Shown here: positions 27,849 to 37,366 of the stretch, piece by piece
Position numbering within the stretch: the stretch's first letter is position 1
Layout of the letters: every line of letters starts with the position of its first letter
Source: Ruegeria sp. HKCCD7303
Lineage (GTDB): Bacteria; Pseudomonadota; Alphaproteobacteria; Rhodobacterales; Rhodobacteraceae
NCBI RefSeq assembly: GCF_013111185.1
Contig: NZ_WVRE01000013.1
Location: forward strand, 1 to 64,000
Reading direction: 5' to 3'
DNA length: 64,000 nt
Translations under genes and position numbers: made by a program
Notes under the pieces: model-generated
What the model was told of the DNA's origin: nothing
The model's input: only the letters and a program-made list of their open reading frames with translations
Databases searched by the model: none

Positions 27849-28213
27849 TATCTTTCCAATTTGGAGACAAATGACAGCATAGCAGACAAATGTTTCGCTT
27901 TCTTCTTTTGCCACAGCCGGGCCTGAACACACAGAGTCGCCACACTGGTAAACCGGTGGTCGAATTGATATTCAAACGAGCGTTGGTGTGTTGCGATTGG
28001 AAACTCCATGATTTTCGTTTTGAGTCAGAATGTTGAACCGATTTCTAATGTGTACTCTTGTTTCGTGTCAAAAAAATGCAGCACTTTATAGGGTAATTTT
28101 TTAAAAGTTTCCCAGATAGCTCTCTGACTATGCAAGGGCGCTTACGGCAGGGCACCTGATATTTATATCAGCAGCAAGAACACCGCCTGACAGTTTTAAA
28201 ACGGTAAAAGAGT

Positions 28214-29476
28214 ATGAAGATTGCAATTTTTGGGTTGGGATATGTGGGGTTCACGGCGGCGTGCTGTCTGACCCGCGAGGGGCATGAGGTGATCGGCGTC
28301 GATGTGAATGCCGACAAGGTCTCTGAGATCAACGCCGGGCAGCCCCCGATCAAGGAACCGAAAGTGGCCGAGTTGCTGACCGAAGCGTTGGCCAGGAACC
28401 TGATCCGCGCCTCGGTTGAAATGCCGGACCTCAGGGATGTGGATCTGGCCATCGTCTGTGTCGGTACGCCCAGTTCCACAGATGGCTCGCATAACATGAG
28501 TTTTGTGGCCGAGGTGACGCGCCAGATTGCTGAAACCGTATCGCCGGACCGGGCGCGGCCTCTGACGGTGGCGTACAGGTCCACCTTCCGGCCGGGCACC
28601 GTTCGGCAGCTGATCGAGCCGATCTTTGAAAGCTATCTGGGCGATCGGACGGCGCAGGCGGTCGAGATTGTCTATAACCCCGAATTCCTGCGCGAGGCTT
28701 CGGCGGTAGATGATTTCTTCAACCCGCCCAAGATCGTTGTCGGTACAGCAGACGGCAACCGATCCGCAGTGATGGATGAAATGCACGAAGGGCTGGATGC
28801 GCCGGTGTTCTATACCGCCTTTGAAGAGGCCGAGATCACCAAATTCGTCGACAATACCTGGCACGCCACCAAGGTGGCCTTCGCCAATGAGGTCGGCCGC
28901 ATCTGCCACAGCATGGGCGTATCCGCCAAAACCATGCACGAGATTTTCGTCTCGGACACCAAGCTGAATATCTCGGCCTATTACACCCGTCCCGGGGGCG
29001 CGTTCGGGGGATCGTGCCTGCCCAAGGATGTGCGGGCGCTGCAGCATATCGCGGGCGAGGTTGGGGCGCATACCCATCTGATCGACAGCCTGTTGCAGAC
29101 CAACCAGGCGCACAAGACCTATCAGGCGCAGGATATCATGGCGCGGTTGCCTGACGGGGGCCGGGTGCTGATGGCGGGGCTGGCCTTCAAGGCCGGAACC
29201 GACGATCTGCGCGAAAGCCCCAATGTCGATATCGCCCGACGCCTGTTACAGGCAGGTTATCAGCTGTCGGTCTATGACCCGGCCATCAAGCCTGCCGACC
29301 TGCGCGGACAGAACCTGGGCTATGCCTTTACCCATTTGCCCAATGTGGGCAGCCTGCTGGTGGATCGCGCTACGGCCGAGGCCGGACCCTGGGATCTGGT
29401 GGTTGGATCAAACCGGATCGTGAATGACCTGAACCTTGGCGATACAGAGGTGCTAAGAACCTATGAATATGACTAG
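28214..29476 (+). CDS. AlgD-like nucleotide-sugar dehydrogenase (GDP-mannose 6-dehydrogenase type)
   Basis: 420 residues. The Rossmann start is MKIAIFGLGYVGFTAA (GxGxxG) with Asp30 at the NAD site, followed by VCVGTPSSTDG. The central block is NTWHATKVAFANEVG, and the active site is RPGGAFGGSCLPKD with catalytic Cys268, at the same position as in Pseudomonas AlgD. GLAFKAGTDDLRESPNV closes the UDP-binding-type domain. AlgD oxidises GDP-mannose twice to GDP-mannuronate using NAD+. The YYTRPGGAFGGSCLPKDVRAL neighbourhood favours AlgD over UDP-glucose dehydrogenase, but donor identity is not proven. The next gene overlaps by 14 bases. Confidence 0.86.
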   Translation: MKIAIFGLGYVGFTAACCLTREGHEVIGVDVNADKVSEINAGQPPIKEPKVAELLTEALARNLIRASVEMPDLRDVDLAIVCVGTPSSTDGSHNMSFVAEVTRQIAETVSPDRARPLTVAYRSTFRPGTVRQLIEPIFESYLGDRTAQAVEIVYNPEFLREASAVDDFFNPPKIVVGTADGNRSAVMDEMHEGLDAPVFYTAFEEAEITKFVDNTWHATKVAFANEVGRICHSMGVSAKTMHEIFVSDTKLNISAYYTRPGGAFGGSCLPKDVRALQHIAGEVGAHTHLIDSLLQTNQAHKTYQAQDIMARLPDGGRVLMAGLAFKAGTDDLRESPNVDIARRLLQAGYQLSVYDPAIKPADLRGQNLGYAFTHLPNVGSLLVDRATAEAGPWDLVVGSNRIVNDLNLGDTEVLRTYEYD

Positions 29477-30719
29477 CCCCGTATCCGCCATTCAGCCGAT
29501 CTCGTTCGACGAGCTGCGCCAGAGCCAACCCCTGAAAGGGTTGAAGGTTCTGATTGTGGTGGAAAACCTGCCCGTGCCCTTCGACCGCCGCGTCTGGATG
29601 GAGGCCCGCACGCTGGCCGCCGCAGGCGCGCTGGTCTCGGTCATCTGTCCGACTGGCAAGGGGCATGAGGAGCGTGTCTGGGAAGACGAAGGCATCAAGG
29701 TCTATCGCCACCCGCTGCCTTTGGATGCCAGCGGCGCGCTGGGGTATCTGTTGGAATATGGCGCGGCGCTGTTCTGGGAAAGCTGGCTGGCACTGAAGAT
29801 CAAGTTTACCCGCGGTTTTCACGTCATCCATGGCTGCAACCCGCCTGACCTGATCTTTCTGGTGGCGCTGCCCTTCAAGCTGTTTGGCGTGCGCTATCTG
29901 TTCGATCATCACGACATCAACCCCGAGCTTTATGAGGCCAAGTTCGACAAGCGCGGGTTCTTCTGGAAGCTGATGAAGACGTTCGAACGGCTGACCTTCG
30001 CCTCGGCCCGGGTATCGATCGCCACCAATGAAAGCTATCGCAAGATCGCCATCGAACGCGGCGGCATGGCGCCCGAGGATGTGTTTATCGTCCGCTCAGG
30101 CCCCGATCTCAGCCGGTTGCAGCACCTGCCGCCGAACCCGGACTGGCGCAATGGGCGCAAATATATGGTCGGCTATGTCGGCGTCATGGGCGATCAGGAA
30201 GGCATCGATCTGCTGCTGGAATCCGTGGCGCATCTGGTGCAGGTTCAGGGGCGCGACGACATTCAGTTCTGCCTTGTGGGCGGCGGCCCCAGCCTGGACA
30301 AGCTGAAGCAGCAATCCGTCGATATGGGCCTGTCGGACTATGTCACTTTCACCGGCCGTGCGCCGGATCAGGATCTGTTCGAAATCTTGTCGACCGCCGA
30401 TGTCTGCGTGAACCCGGACCGGGTGAACGAGATGAATGACAAATCCACCATGAACAAGATTCTCGAATATATGGCGTTCGAGAAACCCATCGTTCAGTTC
30501 GACGTGACCGAAGGGCGGTTCTCGGCGCAGGAGGCCTCGCTTTATGCCAAGGCCAATGATCCAGTGGATATGGCCGACAAGATCACCGAACTGCTGGCGG
30601 ATGACGAGCGCCGCGCTGCCATGGGCCGCTATGGGCGTGCAAGGGTCGAGGCTGAGATGGCCTGGCCCCATCAGGTGCCCGCGCTGATTGCAGCGTATAA
30701 GCGGATCTGGAAGGGCTAA
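29463..30719 (+). CDS. GT4-family glycosyltransferase
   Basis: 418 residues with the two-Rossmann GT-B plan. The N-terminal half has VLIVVENLPVPFDRRVW and LFDHHDINPELYEAKF. The C-terminal half has YMVGYVGVMGDQEGIDLLLES, FCLVGGGPSLDKL, VTFTGRAPDQDLFEIL and the E-x7-E region NDKSTMNKILEYMAFEKP. This is the WbuB-like subgroup common in capsule and EPS loci, a retaining transferase using a nucleotide sugar. The overlap with the AlgD-like gene suggests that GDP-mannuronate (or the sugar made by that enzyme) is its donor; this is inference. Confidence 0.87.
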   Translation: MNMTSPVSAIQPISFDELRQSQPLKGLKVLIVVENLPVPFDRRVWMEARTLAAAGALVSVICPTGKGHEERVWEDEGIKVYRHPLPLDASGALGYLLEYGAALFWESWLALKIKFTRGFHVIHGCNPPDLIFLVALPFKLFGVRYLFDHHDINPELYEAKFDKRGFFWKLMKTFERLTFASARVSIATNESYRKIAIERGGMAPEDVFIVRSGPDLSRLQHLPPNPDWRNGRKYMVGYVGVMGDQEGIDLLLESVAHLVQVQGRDDIQFCLVGGGPSLDKLKQQSVDMGLSDYVTFTGRAPDQDLFEILSTADVCVNPDRVNEMNDKSTMNKILEYMAFEKPIVQFDVTEGRFSAQEASLYAKANDPVDMADKITELLADDERRAAMGRYGRARVEAEMAWPHQVPALIAAYKRIWKG

Positions 30720-30720
30720 A

Positions 30721-30764
30721 GCGCAATCCGAAAAGTGAAAACTGGTTTTCGGATTATATTGCGC
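30721..30764. repeat. Nested palindrome, REP-like element and possible bidirectional terminator
   Basis: AATCCGAAAA (30725-30734) is perfectly complementary to TTTTCGGATT (30746-30755) around an 11-base loop. Outside it GCGCAAT (30721-30727) pairs with ATTGCGC (30758-30764), giving a second nesting. The core CCGAAAAGTG...GGTTTTCGG resembles intergenic palindromes common in alphaproteobacterial, especially rhizobial, genomes. It sits exactly between two converging genes. No other copy was seen in this window. Confidence 0.65.
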
Positions 30765-30778
30765 ACTACTTCAAAGGC

Positions 30779-32398
30779 TTAGAACGGCACGAATTGCGGC
30801 AAGCGGTTCAGGCTGGGTTCCATGAACCGCTGCAGCCTTGCATCCGCATCCGCTTCGGTTTCACCGGGCAGGATCGGGGTCACAAAGCGGACCAAGGCAC
30901 CATCGGTGCGGCCCATAGTGAAACCGTCCTGGATAACGCTCAACTTGGCGCGGAAATCGTTGACCATACGTTTGCCGCGCTGTTCGAACCAGTAATAGAC
31001 CAGCTGTTTTGACAGCTCTTTCTGGATCACCGCGCGATTTACGGTGAAGCTGCCATAAGGTGTGTCGCCCGGGTTGATCTCATAAGGCTCCAGGCTGAAG
31101 ATTTCCCAACCGCCAACCGGCAGGCAAACCTCGGGCGAATGGATGCCGTCGCCATCGGTTTGCTTGTTGTAGAAGGCCACAAACATGTTCACGAAGTCAC
31201 CCGACCCGCTATCGATATAGGTGGCGTGAAGATAATCGCTGGCCCCCAGTGTCCGTTCGACCTTGGGATCAAGGCTAGTGGTCGAGCCTGACCAATCGCC
31301 CAACTGGCGTGGGTAAAGCACAAACGGATCCCGCTCGATTGGCTTTACCTCTGAGGCCGGCCGCAGGGTCCACGCAGTAGAAACCGCCAAAGTTAAAAGT
31401 GCCGCGATGGCCAACGCCACTGATGCGCGAATACTCAAAAAACGCAGTGCGACGGCGCCCAGCCCCTGGGTGTCCAGATCGATTGTTTCGGCAAAAGGCT
31501 GCGGGTTTGGGGCCAGACGCTGCAACCCGATTGCCATCAGGAACAGAATGACCACGCAAAGCAGGAAGATGATCCAGCCTTCGAAGAAATGCATGAAGCC
31601 TTCGGCATGTTCGATGCCGTGATGGTTGACCAGCACACCGATCACACCGATACGGACCGAGTTCATCAGTACTGTCAGAGGTGCGGCTGCAACCAGCAGA
31701 ACCACCTTGTGCCAGATCGGGCCACGATACAGCAGGGCAAAGAGATACGAGAAGCTGAGGATCGGGAACAGGTAACGCAGGCCTGAACAGGCCTCGGCCA
31801 CCTGCAGCTTGTAGACCCCCAGATCGATGATGTTGCCTTCGATAAAGACCGAAACACCAGCCATCTGCACGAACCACACGCCCAGCTCGGATGAAATCCA
31901 TTGCAGGAAGATCGTCAGCTTCCAATAGACGAACTGCGGCAGGGGCAGCATGAACACCAGATGCAGCACGGGCAGCTGATGGTATTTGCCCCGCTGCCAG
32001 CCGAATACGGTTAGCATAACGCCGCCCACCCAGATGATCATGGCATAGGTGACGATGTCGGAGATGCGGGCCAGATTGCCCAGAATGGCGATGAGCAGGG
32101 CCACGGCAATCGCCGCCACACCCGGCCACCGATCGCGCACGACCGGATTGGGTGGCGGCATGTCCCTAAGTTCACGCAGGAAGAGATACAGCGAAATGAT
32201 CGGGATCAGCGGACCATGGCTGTATTCCGGAGTGCTCCAGGCAGCTCCCAACGACACGATCCCGATCCAGAAGACGGGCACCGACCCAAGCAACAACAAG
32301 GCAAACCAGAACAACCCTGCGGTGTTTATGACCGGCAGGCCGCCTCGGGCCGCTTCAATGATATTGTCGCGGCCGTTTTTCGAATCGAAACGATGCAT
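30779..32398 (-). CDS. xrtD: Exosortase XrtD (exosortase fused to EpsI/DUF3485 domain)
   Basis: 539 residues. The first 300 residues are an eight-helix exosortase with the transpeptidase-like triad: the Cys of AEACSGLRY (residue 204 here), the Arg of MNSVRIG (249) and the His of IEHAEGF (264). After a further helix the EpsI-like periplasmic domain follows, with [20 protein letters not shown] near residue 415. The fusion is characteristic of XrtD, which recognises proteins ending in VPLPA-CTERM signals; one is encoded at 42891-43424. Exosortases cleave and probably transfer such proteins at the inner membrane. The ATG at 32398 follows GGGTAGTG. It may be co-transcribed with the beta-barrel gene 132 bases upstream. 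Confidence 0.9.
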   Translation of the reverse strand: MHRFDSKNGRDNIIEAARGGLPVINTAGLFWFALLLLGSVPVFWIGIVSLGAAWSTPEYSHGPLIPIISLYLFLRELRDMPPPNPVVRDRWPGVAAIAVALLIAILGNLARISDIVTYAMIIWVGGVMLTVFGWQRGKYHQLPVLHLVFMLPLPQFVYWKLTIFLQWISSELGVWFVQMAGVSVFIEGNIIDLGVYKLQVAEACSGLRYLFPILSFSYLFALLYRGPIWHKVVLLVAAAPLTVLMNSVRIGVIGVLVNHHGIEHAEGFMHFFEGWIIFLLCVVILFLMAIGLQRLAPNPQPFAETIDLDTQGLGAVALRFLSIRASVALAIAALLTLAVSTAWTLRPASEVKPIERDPFVLYPRQLGDWSGSTTSLDPKVERTLGASDYLHATYIDSGSGDFVNMFVAFYNKQTDGDGIHSPEVCLPVGGWEIFSLEPYEINPGDTPYGSFTVNRAVIQKELSKQLVYYWFEQRGKRMVNDFRAKLSVIQDGFTMGRTDGALVRFVTPILPGETEADADARLQRFMEPSLNRLPQFVPF

Positions 32399-32530
32399 CA
32401 CTACCCATCATGCATAATAAACCACGCCCCGAAATCATGGTGACACAAGCTCCCGTGATTTTGATCTGAAGGCGATACAATACGTAGTGTTTGGAGTATT
32501 TGTTGACGACACGAACCCAGCCAAAGCAAA

Positions 32531-34099
32531 TCAGGGTTTGAGGGTGAACCTCCGCCCAAGCGTCAGGAAGACCGAGTCCGAGGTTGCCTTAAAGCCGTTC
32601 TGGTCGTCCATCTCGTACTGATAGCCTACGTTGAGCGCCCAATCCTTTGTGATCGCGCGCGTATAAGAGGCGTTGAATGTGCCGCGCTGTCTTGGATTGG
32701 ATGAACCCGTCCCTTCGTCTTCCTGATCGATGAAATTAACACTAAAAGACAGGCCGGATACCGGGTTTATGAAATAATCATATGTCAGGAAGGCCAGAGT
32801 CTGCCGGGTTTCCACACTTTGTGTACTGGTGCCGACCCGTCGTTGAATCGTCGCGCCGATTCGAGAACTGGCCAACTGATAGCTGTAGTCGATCTGACCA
32901 ATCGGCGTCACTTCGTCAAAAGGTCCCCGAGTAAAGCCGACATTGAAGCCGAACAACCCGCTGGAGCGTTGGAAGGTTCGACCGACCGTCGCGTTGATTC
33001 TGGAGCCGTTCACACCGAATGTCTGGTCAAACAGAACATCGGCGGTTCCATCCGGCAGCGTCTTGCTCCATGCAAAACTCCAGACGAAATCTTCGGTCAC
33101 GTCATTTATGTTGTTGGCACGCTGTGTGTCGTCAACCTGGCTGTAACCGATGTTCGCACTGAGGCTGGTGATGGGGGAAATATTATACGTCACACCCGTT
33201 GATACGACTGTTGTTTGCCGATCCGTCTGGACGTTGTCATCAGCCACGAAATCCCGGTAATCGACACTCAAGTTACCCTGCAGAACCGGAGAAAACCGAA
33301 ATAGAACCGCAGCTGTGTAATCGTCGGACCGGTTGTCGAACAGGTTCGGGTCGATTGTGTTCGTATAGCTGCGTTCACGGTGATTGTAAGTGAAGCGGAA
33401 TCCCAAAGGATCGTTCAGGCCGGTTTCCCAGTCCAGATTCCCGCGTGTGTTGACCTGATCACCTATGGTGCCGATCACGTCCGAGGCGTCGATGACGCCA
33501 TCCAGATTCGTGTCCGTCAGCGAGCGATTGAAGGCAAGGTCTCTCTCGCGGTATTCAGCAAGCAAACCAAGCCGGCTGTTTGCGCGTATACGCTGATAGT
33601 CCAGCCGTGCGAGCGGATCCGAGAAGCTGGATTCCGTTCCGATAATTGGTTCATTGGCGATCCGGTATAGCCCAGACAGATCGAATCTCAGCGTCGAATC
33701 CGTTGTCTGTTTCAGAACTCCAAGGGCAAGCGTGTTTTCCCACCAGGTGGTCGCCCCCAGCGACGGGTCGGTCAGACGCAGGTTGTCGTCATGTCTGAGC
33801 GAGGTCAGGTAGTCCAGTGTCACAGTCAGGCCGGTTCCGGTGCCGGTCGGTTGACCGGTCAATGGCTGGCCGACCTGCCGCGCCGGGTTTCTCAGCGCCT
33901 GCTGCGAAATAAGCTGCTGGCTGGGTGACTGCTGTACAAGCGTTGATGTGACCGGCGCCTGTTGCACGGTTGTTTGCTGTGTCTGCTGTGTTGTCGTTTG
34001 CGCTGTTGAGGTTTGCTGCCCAACAACTGGCATAACTGAAATTATTAAAGCAGCCCCACCCCCCAGAACGGTGGACAGCCTGAATTTCGATTTTCCCAC
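32531..34099 (-). CDS. Outer-membrane beta-barrel protein of exosortase/EPS loci
   Basis: 522 residues from a GTG start, preceded by AGAGG at nine bases. A signal peptide (cleavage near VVGQQ at 28) leads into a Gln/Thr-rich low-complexity segment (residues 30-75). From about residue 90 on there are amphipathic beta-strands with alternating polar and aromatic residues, and the protein ends LTLGRRFTLKP, a C-terminal strand as in outer-membrane proteins. It resembles the uncharacterised PEP-CTERM-system-associated outer-membrane proteins, which are candidates for the polysaccharide exit channel or an anchoring partner. It follows the Wza-type gene by 12 bases. Confidence 0.78.
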   Translation of the reverse strand: MGKSKFRLSTVLGGGAALIISVMPVVGQQTSTAQTTTQQTQQTTVQQAPVTSTLVQQSPSQQLISQQALRNPARQVGQPLTGQPTGTGTGLTVTLDYLTSLRHDDNLRLTDPSLGATTWWENTLALGVLKQTTDSTLRFDLSGLYRIANEPIIGTESSFSDPLARLDYQRIRANSRLGLLAEYRERDLAFNRSLTDTNLDGVIDASDVIGTIGDQVNTRGNLDWETGLNDPLGFRFTYNHRERSYTNTIDPNLFDNRSDDYTAAVLFRFSPVLQGNLSVDYRDFVADDNVQTDRQTTVVSTGVTYNISPITSLSANIGYSQVDDTQRANNINDVTEDFVWSFAWSKTLPDGTADVLFDQTFGVNGSRINATVGRTFQRSSGLFGFNVGFTRGPFDEVTPIGQIDYSYQLASSRIGATIQRRVGTSTQSVETRQTLAFLTYDYFINPVSGLSFSVNFIDQEDEGTGSSNPRQRGTFNASYTRAITKDWALNVGYQYEMDDQNGFKATSDSVFLTLGRRFTLKP

Positions 34100-34111
34100 C
34101 TGTATCAGCCT

Positions 34112-34726
34112 CTATTCGAACAAGCGGCGTGATGGCACGACCACAACATCTCCGGTTCTGAGCACTGTATTGCCTTGGATGCCACCGCCCGATCCATTGT
34201 AGTTATAGATATATTTGTTCACCACGCCTGTTTTACTGTCAGCTCTGCGCAATTCGATGCGCTTGCGAGCCGCGAAATTGGTCAGGCCTCCAGCCTGAGC
34301 CAAAACCTGAAGAATGGTTGTACCTTCGGTCGCCAGAAACTTTCCCGGTATGTTGACCTCGCCCATGATGAAAATATCAATGGTTGGGCCGGTTGCGGCC
34401 AACCCGCCCTGAAGAGGAGGGGGTGCCAGCGATGCGACCGAGATAAAGACGGTTGGCGGCGTGTTGAAATTCGAGGACAACGCCGATGCGAGAGAAGAAC
34501 TGAGCCCATTGGTCGATCGACCAGCGGCCCGAAGCGATCCGGCAAGCGGGAAATTGATGGAACCATCCGGCAGCACCAGAACTGTTCGGTTCAGGGTGGG
34601 GTCTTCGAGCACTTCAACCTGAAGCGCATCGCCCGGCTTAATCTGGTACGAGCTTTGTGCCCATGCCCCGGTCGCCACAATCATAGCGATGATGAAAGCG
34701 ATCAATGGTCCTATAACTGTCCGCAT
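34112..34726 (-). CDS. Polysaccharide biosynthesis/export protein (Wza/EpsA type, Poly_export plus SLBB)
   Basis: 204 residues. A signal peptide ends at AWAQS, and no lipobox Cys is present, unlike classical Wza. YQIKPGDALQVEVLEDPTLN and VLPDGSINFPLAG are the polysaccharide export domain. FIMGEVNIPGKFLATEGTTILQVLAQAGG, roughly residues 115-150, is one SLBB domain. It forms or contacts the periplasmic and outer-membrane export channel. It is short, so the outer-membrane segment is probably supplied by the neighbouring beta-barrel protein. I prefer the ATG at 34726 (GAGAGA seven bases upstream) over the GTG at 34741. Confidence 0.88.
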   Translation of the reverse strand: MRTVIGPLIAFIIAMIVATGAWAQSSYQIKPGDALQVEVLEDPTLNRTVLVLPDGSINFPLAGSLRAAGRSTNGLSSSLASALSSNFNTPPTVFISVASLAPPPLQGGLAATGPTIDIFIMGEVNIPGKFLATEGTTILQVLAQAGGLTNFAARKRIELRRADSKTGVVNKYIYNYNGSGGGIQGNTVLRTGDVVVVPSRRLFE

Positions 34727-34839
34727 ATTCAAATCTCTCACTTTTTTCTGTTTATGCCTCTTCCCACAGCCTCAGACAATCCGCTGTGAGTCCAGCGGTC
34801 GTGAGATGCGGCAGAAATGCAGCGCTCTTTCCCGGGGTG

Positions 34840-37299
34840 TTATTGCCCCGGATTGTCGGCAACGCTCGTACGTTCAATTTCCTCCTCCAGTGAGGGTGAA
34901 ATATCCAGCGGGATGCCTGTCGCCTGAGCGGCCCGGTATGCCCGCAAGGCGTCTTCTCTTCGGCCAACGGCATCATAGGCTTTGCCCAGATGGTACAGCA
35001 CCAAGGGATGGTCAGGTATCGCGCGAGCGGCAGGTTCGAGATAGGCCACCGCTTCTTCATAATTCCCCAGCCGGTATGCCAGCCAGCCGTAAGTGTCCTG
35101 GAACGCAGGTTCGCGCGTGCCGCGAAGGCGCTGCGCCAGAACCTGAGCGCGTTGCAAGCTTTCCTGATCGTCGCGATGTGTAGTCAGCAGGCTTGCCAGA
35201 TTGTTGGCTACAATCAGAGACTGATTGCTGAGCGGGTAGAGGGTTTCGTAGACCGAAATGGCCTGATCCAGATCGCCAGCGCGTTCATGAACCGCCGCCT
35301 GCAGCATCAGAAGATTGGGATTTTCAGGTTGTGCGGCCAGCGCTTCGATCAGGATATTCTGGGCTGCGTCGGGGGTGCCATGCTCGGTTTCAAGCGCATG
35401 CAGCGCAATCCACGCTCTGGTGATATCCGGACGCTCTCCGAGAACGGCGCGATAAAGCTGCGCGGCCTCATCATATTCACCGTTTCCGGTCAGGGCATAG
35501 GCCTTGATCAGGCGGATTGGCAATGACTCGGGATCCTCTTCGAGCAATTGATCAAGGCGGGCAAACGCTTCGGTTGTTTTCCCCTGCACCAGCATCAGGC
35601 GAATCAATGCGATATCGGCGGGCAGTCCGAATTCGGGATCTTCGGCCAACTCCTTCAAAAACATCGTTAGGTCGTCCGTCTGTTGCTGAGCTGCCAACCT
35701 CTGGGCCTTAAGCTCATTGGCCACGCGCCGCGCTTCGGGGGTGTCGAGCTCGCTGATCGAACGCTGCACCGTTTCCAGACGGTCCCAATCCTGTGTTCCC
35801 AAGTAGATCTCGCCCAGCAGGAACAGTAGCTCGGGCTGATCCATGTCCTGACGCAGGGCATCGACCAGAACGCGTTCAGCGATTTCTAGATCGCCATCCG
35901 CAATCAGAAACTGCGTATAGCGTAGCGTCTCTTCCGGCGCATTCCGGGAGACCTCGGTCGCCAATGCCAGCATTTCGCCCATCAGCTCTCGGTTGCCGTT
36001 GCGTTCATGAGCCTGCGCCAGCAGTGTCATCAGTTGCGGGTCACGGGGGGCCTGACCAAGGGCTTCACGCAAAAGCACAATGGCATCGCCAATATTGTCT
36101 TCATCGATCAGCCAGGACGACTTGAACTTAAGCGCATCCACCTGCGTGGCGTCTTCGGAAAGTACATTTTCGATCAGAAGGCGTGCTTCCTCGGGTTGAC
36201 CGGTCTGGAACAGAATCCGGGCGAATTCCACTTCGTTTGCCCGGGTCTGCTCGGTTCTTTCCGCGCCCTCAAGCAGGGCACGCATGTCGGCAATAGCAGC
36301 TTCCTTGTCGCCCGAACGGAATTTCAGTGTCGCGCGGAGTGTCTTGAAACGCGAGGCATTGGGGCCACCTTGCGAGATGATCCCGTCCAGTTCGGCAATC
36401 GCGGCTGCGGTGTCGCGGTGTTCATTCAGAAAAGCGATCAGCCTCTGAGCTGGCATGTGATCTTCGGCTTGTGCCTCTACCTCGGCACGCAGCATCCGTT
36501 CTGCGGCGTCAAGGTTGTTCTGATCGATATAGTGCTGAACAAGCACTTGCTCGATGCCCTGATCGTCAGGAAAAACCTGAGTCATTTGCTTGAGCAACGC
36601 TTCGATTTCAGCTGGCTGGTTCAATTCTTGCAGCGCCAGCAGCCGGGTCGAGTAGAGATTTGGCTGCTCCGGTGCAAATTTCAGGGCCGCGCCTGTCTCT
36701 TCCAGCACTCCATGCCAGTCGCGTTCCCGGATAAGGTGGTCGATCAGAACCTGTCGCGCCGTAAGGAGATCAGGGCGGGCATCCAGCATCTCATGGGCTG
36801 TGTGTACGGCAAACTCCAGTTGGTTGGCGTCTCCGTTTCTGACCGCGTCCGTATAAGCCAGCGTATTGTTGATGGATTTGATCTCGACATCATCTGGTGC
36901 CAGCGCGGCAGCCGCTGCGCCGTGACGCCGCACACCATCCCAGTTGCTTGTCTCTAGCGCGATTTCGGCCAGGCTGCGTTGCCCTTCGAAGTTGTCGGGA
37001 TATTGTTCTATCAGTCGTAGGTATTGGCCATATGCAAGAGACAGATTGCCCCGCTCGCGTTCCAGTCGCGCAAAGGTCAGGCGTGCTTCCTTGTGCTGAC
37101 CGTTAAGCTTGAAGACATTCTTGAATTCGACAAGCGCGCGCTCGACATCACCTTGCTCCAGATGCGCCAACCCGGCCTGGAAATGAGCCTCAGCCCGCTC
37201 CTCAGCGGTATCGCAGGCGCTCAGAAGCAGAGAGAGGCTTAGAAAGACAATCACCAGACGATTGCCGATTGGAAAGCAGAATTTACTTGCTGTGGTCAT
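34840..37299 (-). CDS. TPR-repeat lipoprotein of exosortase/EPS system (PrsT-like)
   Basis: 819 residues. The N-terminus has a lipoprotein signal ending LLLSAC, with Cys29 as the lipid-modified residue; Asp follows at +2. The rest is an alpha-helical array of about twenty tetratricopeptide-like repeats, for example AHFQAGLAHLEQGDVERALVEF at the start and LYHLGKAYDAVGRREDALRAY near the end. Length and repeat plan match the PEP-CTERM TPR lipoprotein PrsT. It likely scaffolds polymer export or modification enzymes in the periplasm. It lies between the sugar transferase (67 bases upstream) and the Wza-type gene (113 bases downstream). Confidence 0.85.
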   Translation of the reverse strand: MTTASKFCFPIGNRLVIVFLSLSLLLSACDTAEERAEAHFQAGLAHLEQGDVERALVEFKNVFKLNGQHKEARLTFARLERERGNLSLAYGQYLRLIEQYPDNFEGQRSLAEIALETSNWDGVRRHGAAAAALAPDDVEIKSINNTLAYTDAVRNGDANQLEFAVHTAHEMLDARPDLLTARQVLIDHLIRERDWHGVLEETGAALKFAPEQPNLYSTRLLALQELNQPAEIEALLKQMTQVFPDDQGIEQVLVQHYIDQNNLDAAERMLRAEVEAQAEDHMPAQRLIAFLNEHRDTAAAIAELDGIISQGGPNASRFKTLRATLKFRSGDKEAAIADMRALLEGAERTEQTRANEVEFARILFQTGQPEEARLLIENVLSEDATQVDALKFKSSWLIDEDNIGDAIVLLREALGQAPRDPQLMTLLAQAHERNGNRELMGEMLALATEVSRNAPEETLRYTQFLIADGDLEIAERVLVDALRQDMDQPELLFLLGEIYLGTQDWDRLETVQRSISELDTPEARRVANELKAQRLAAQQQTDDLTMFLKELAEDPEFGLPADIALIRLMLVQGKTTEAFARLDQLLEEDPESLPIRLIKAYALTGNGEYDEAAQLYRAVLGERPDITRAWIALHALETEHGTPDAAQNILIEALAAQPENPNLLMLQAAVHERAGDLDQAISVYETLYPLSNQSLIVANNLASLLTTHRDDQESLQRAQVLAQRLRGTREPAFQDTYGWLAYRLGNYEEAVAYLEPAARAIPDHPLVLYHLGKAYDAVGRREDALRAYRAAQATGIPLDISPSLEEEIERTSVADNPGQ

Positions 37300-37366
37300 G
37301 AAACGTGTTCCCGGCGGCGAAAAATACAGAGCCCTGCTCGACTAGACTCAGGAGCAGCCCTTGCTG

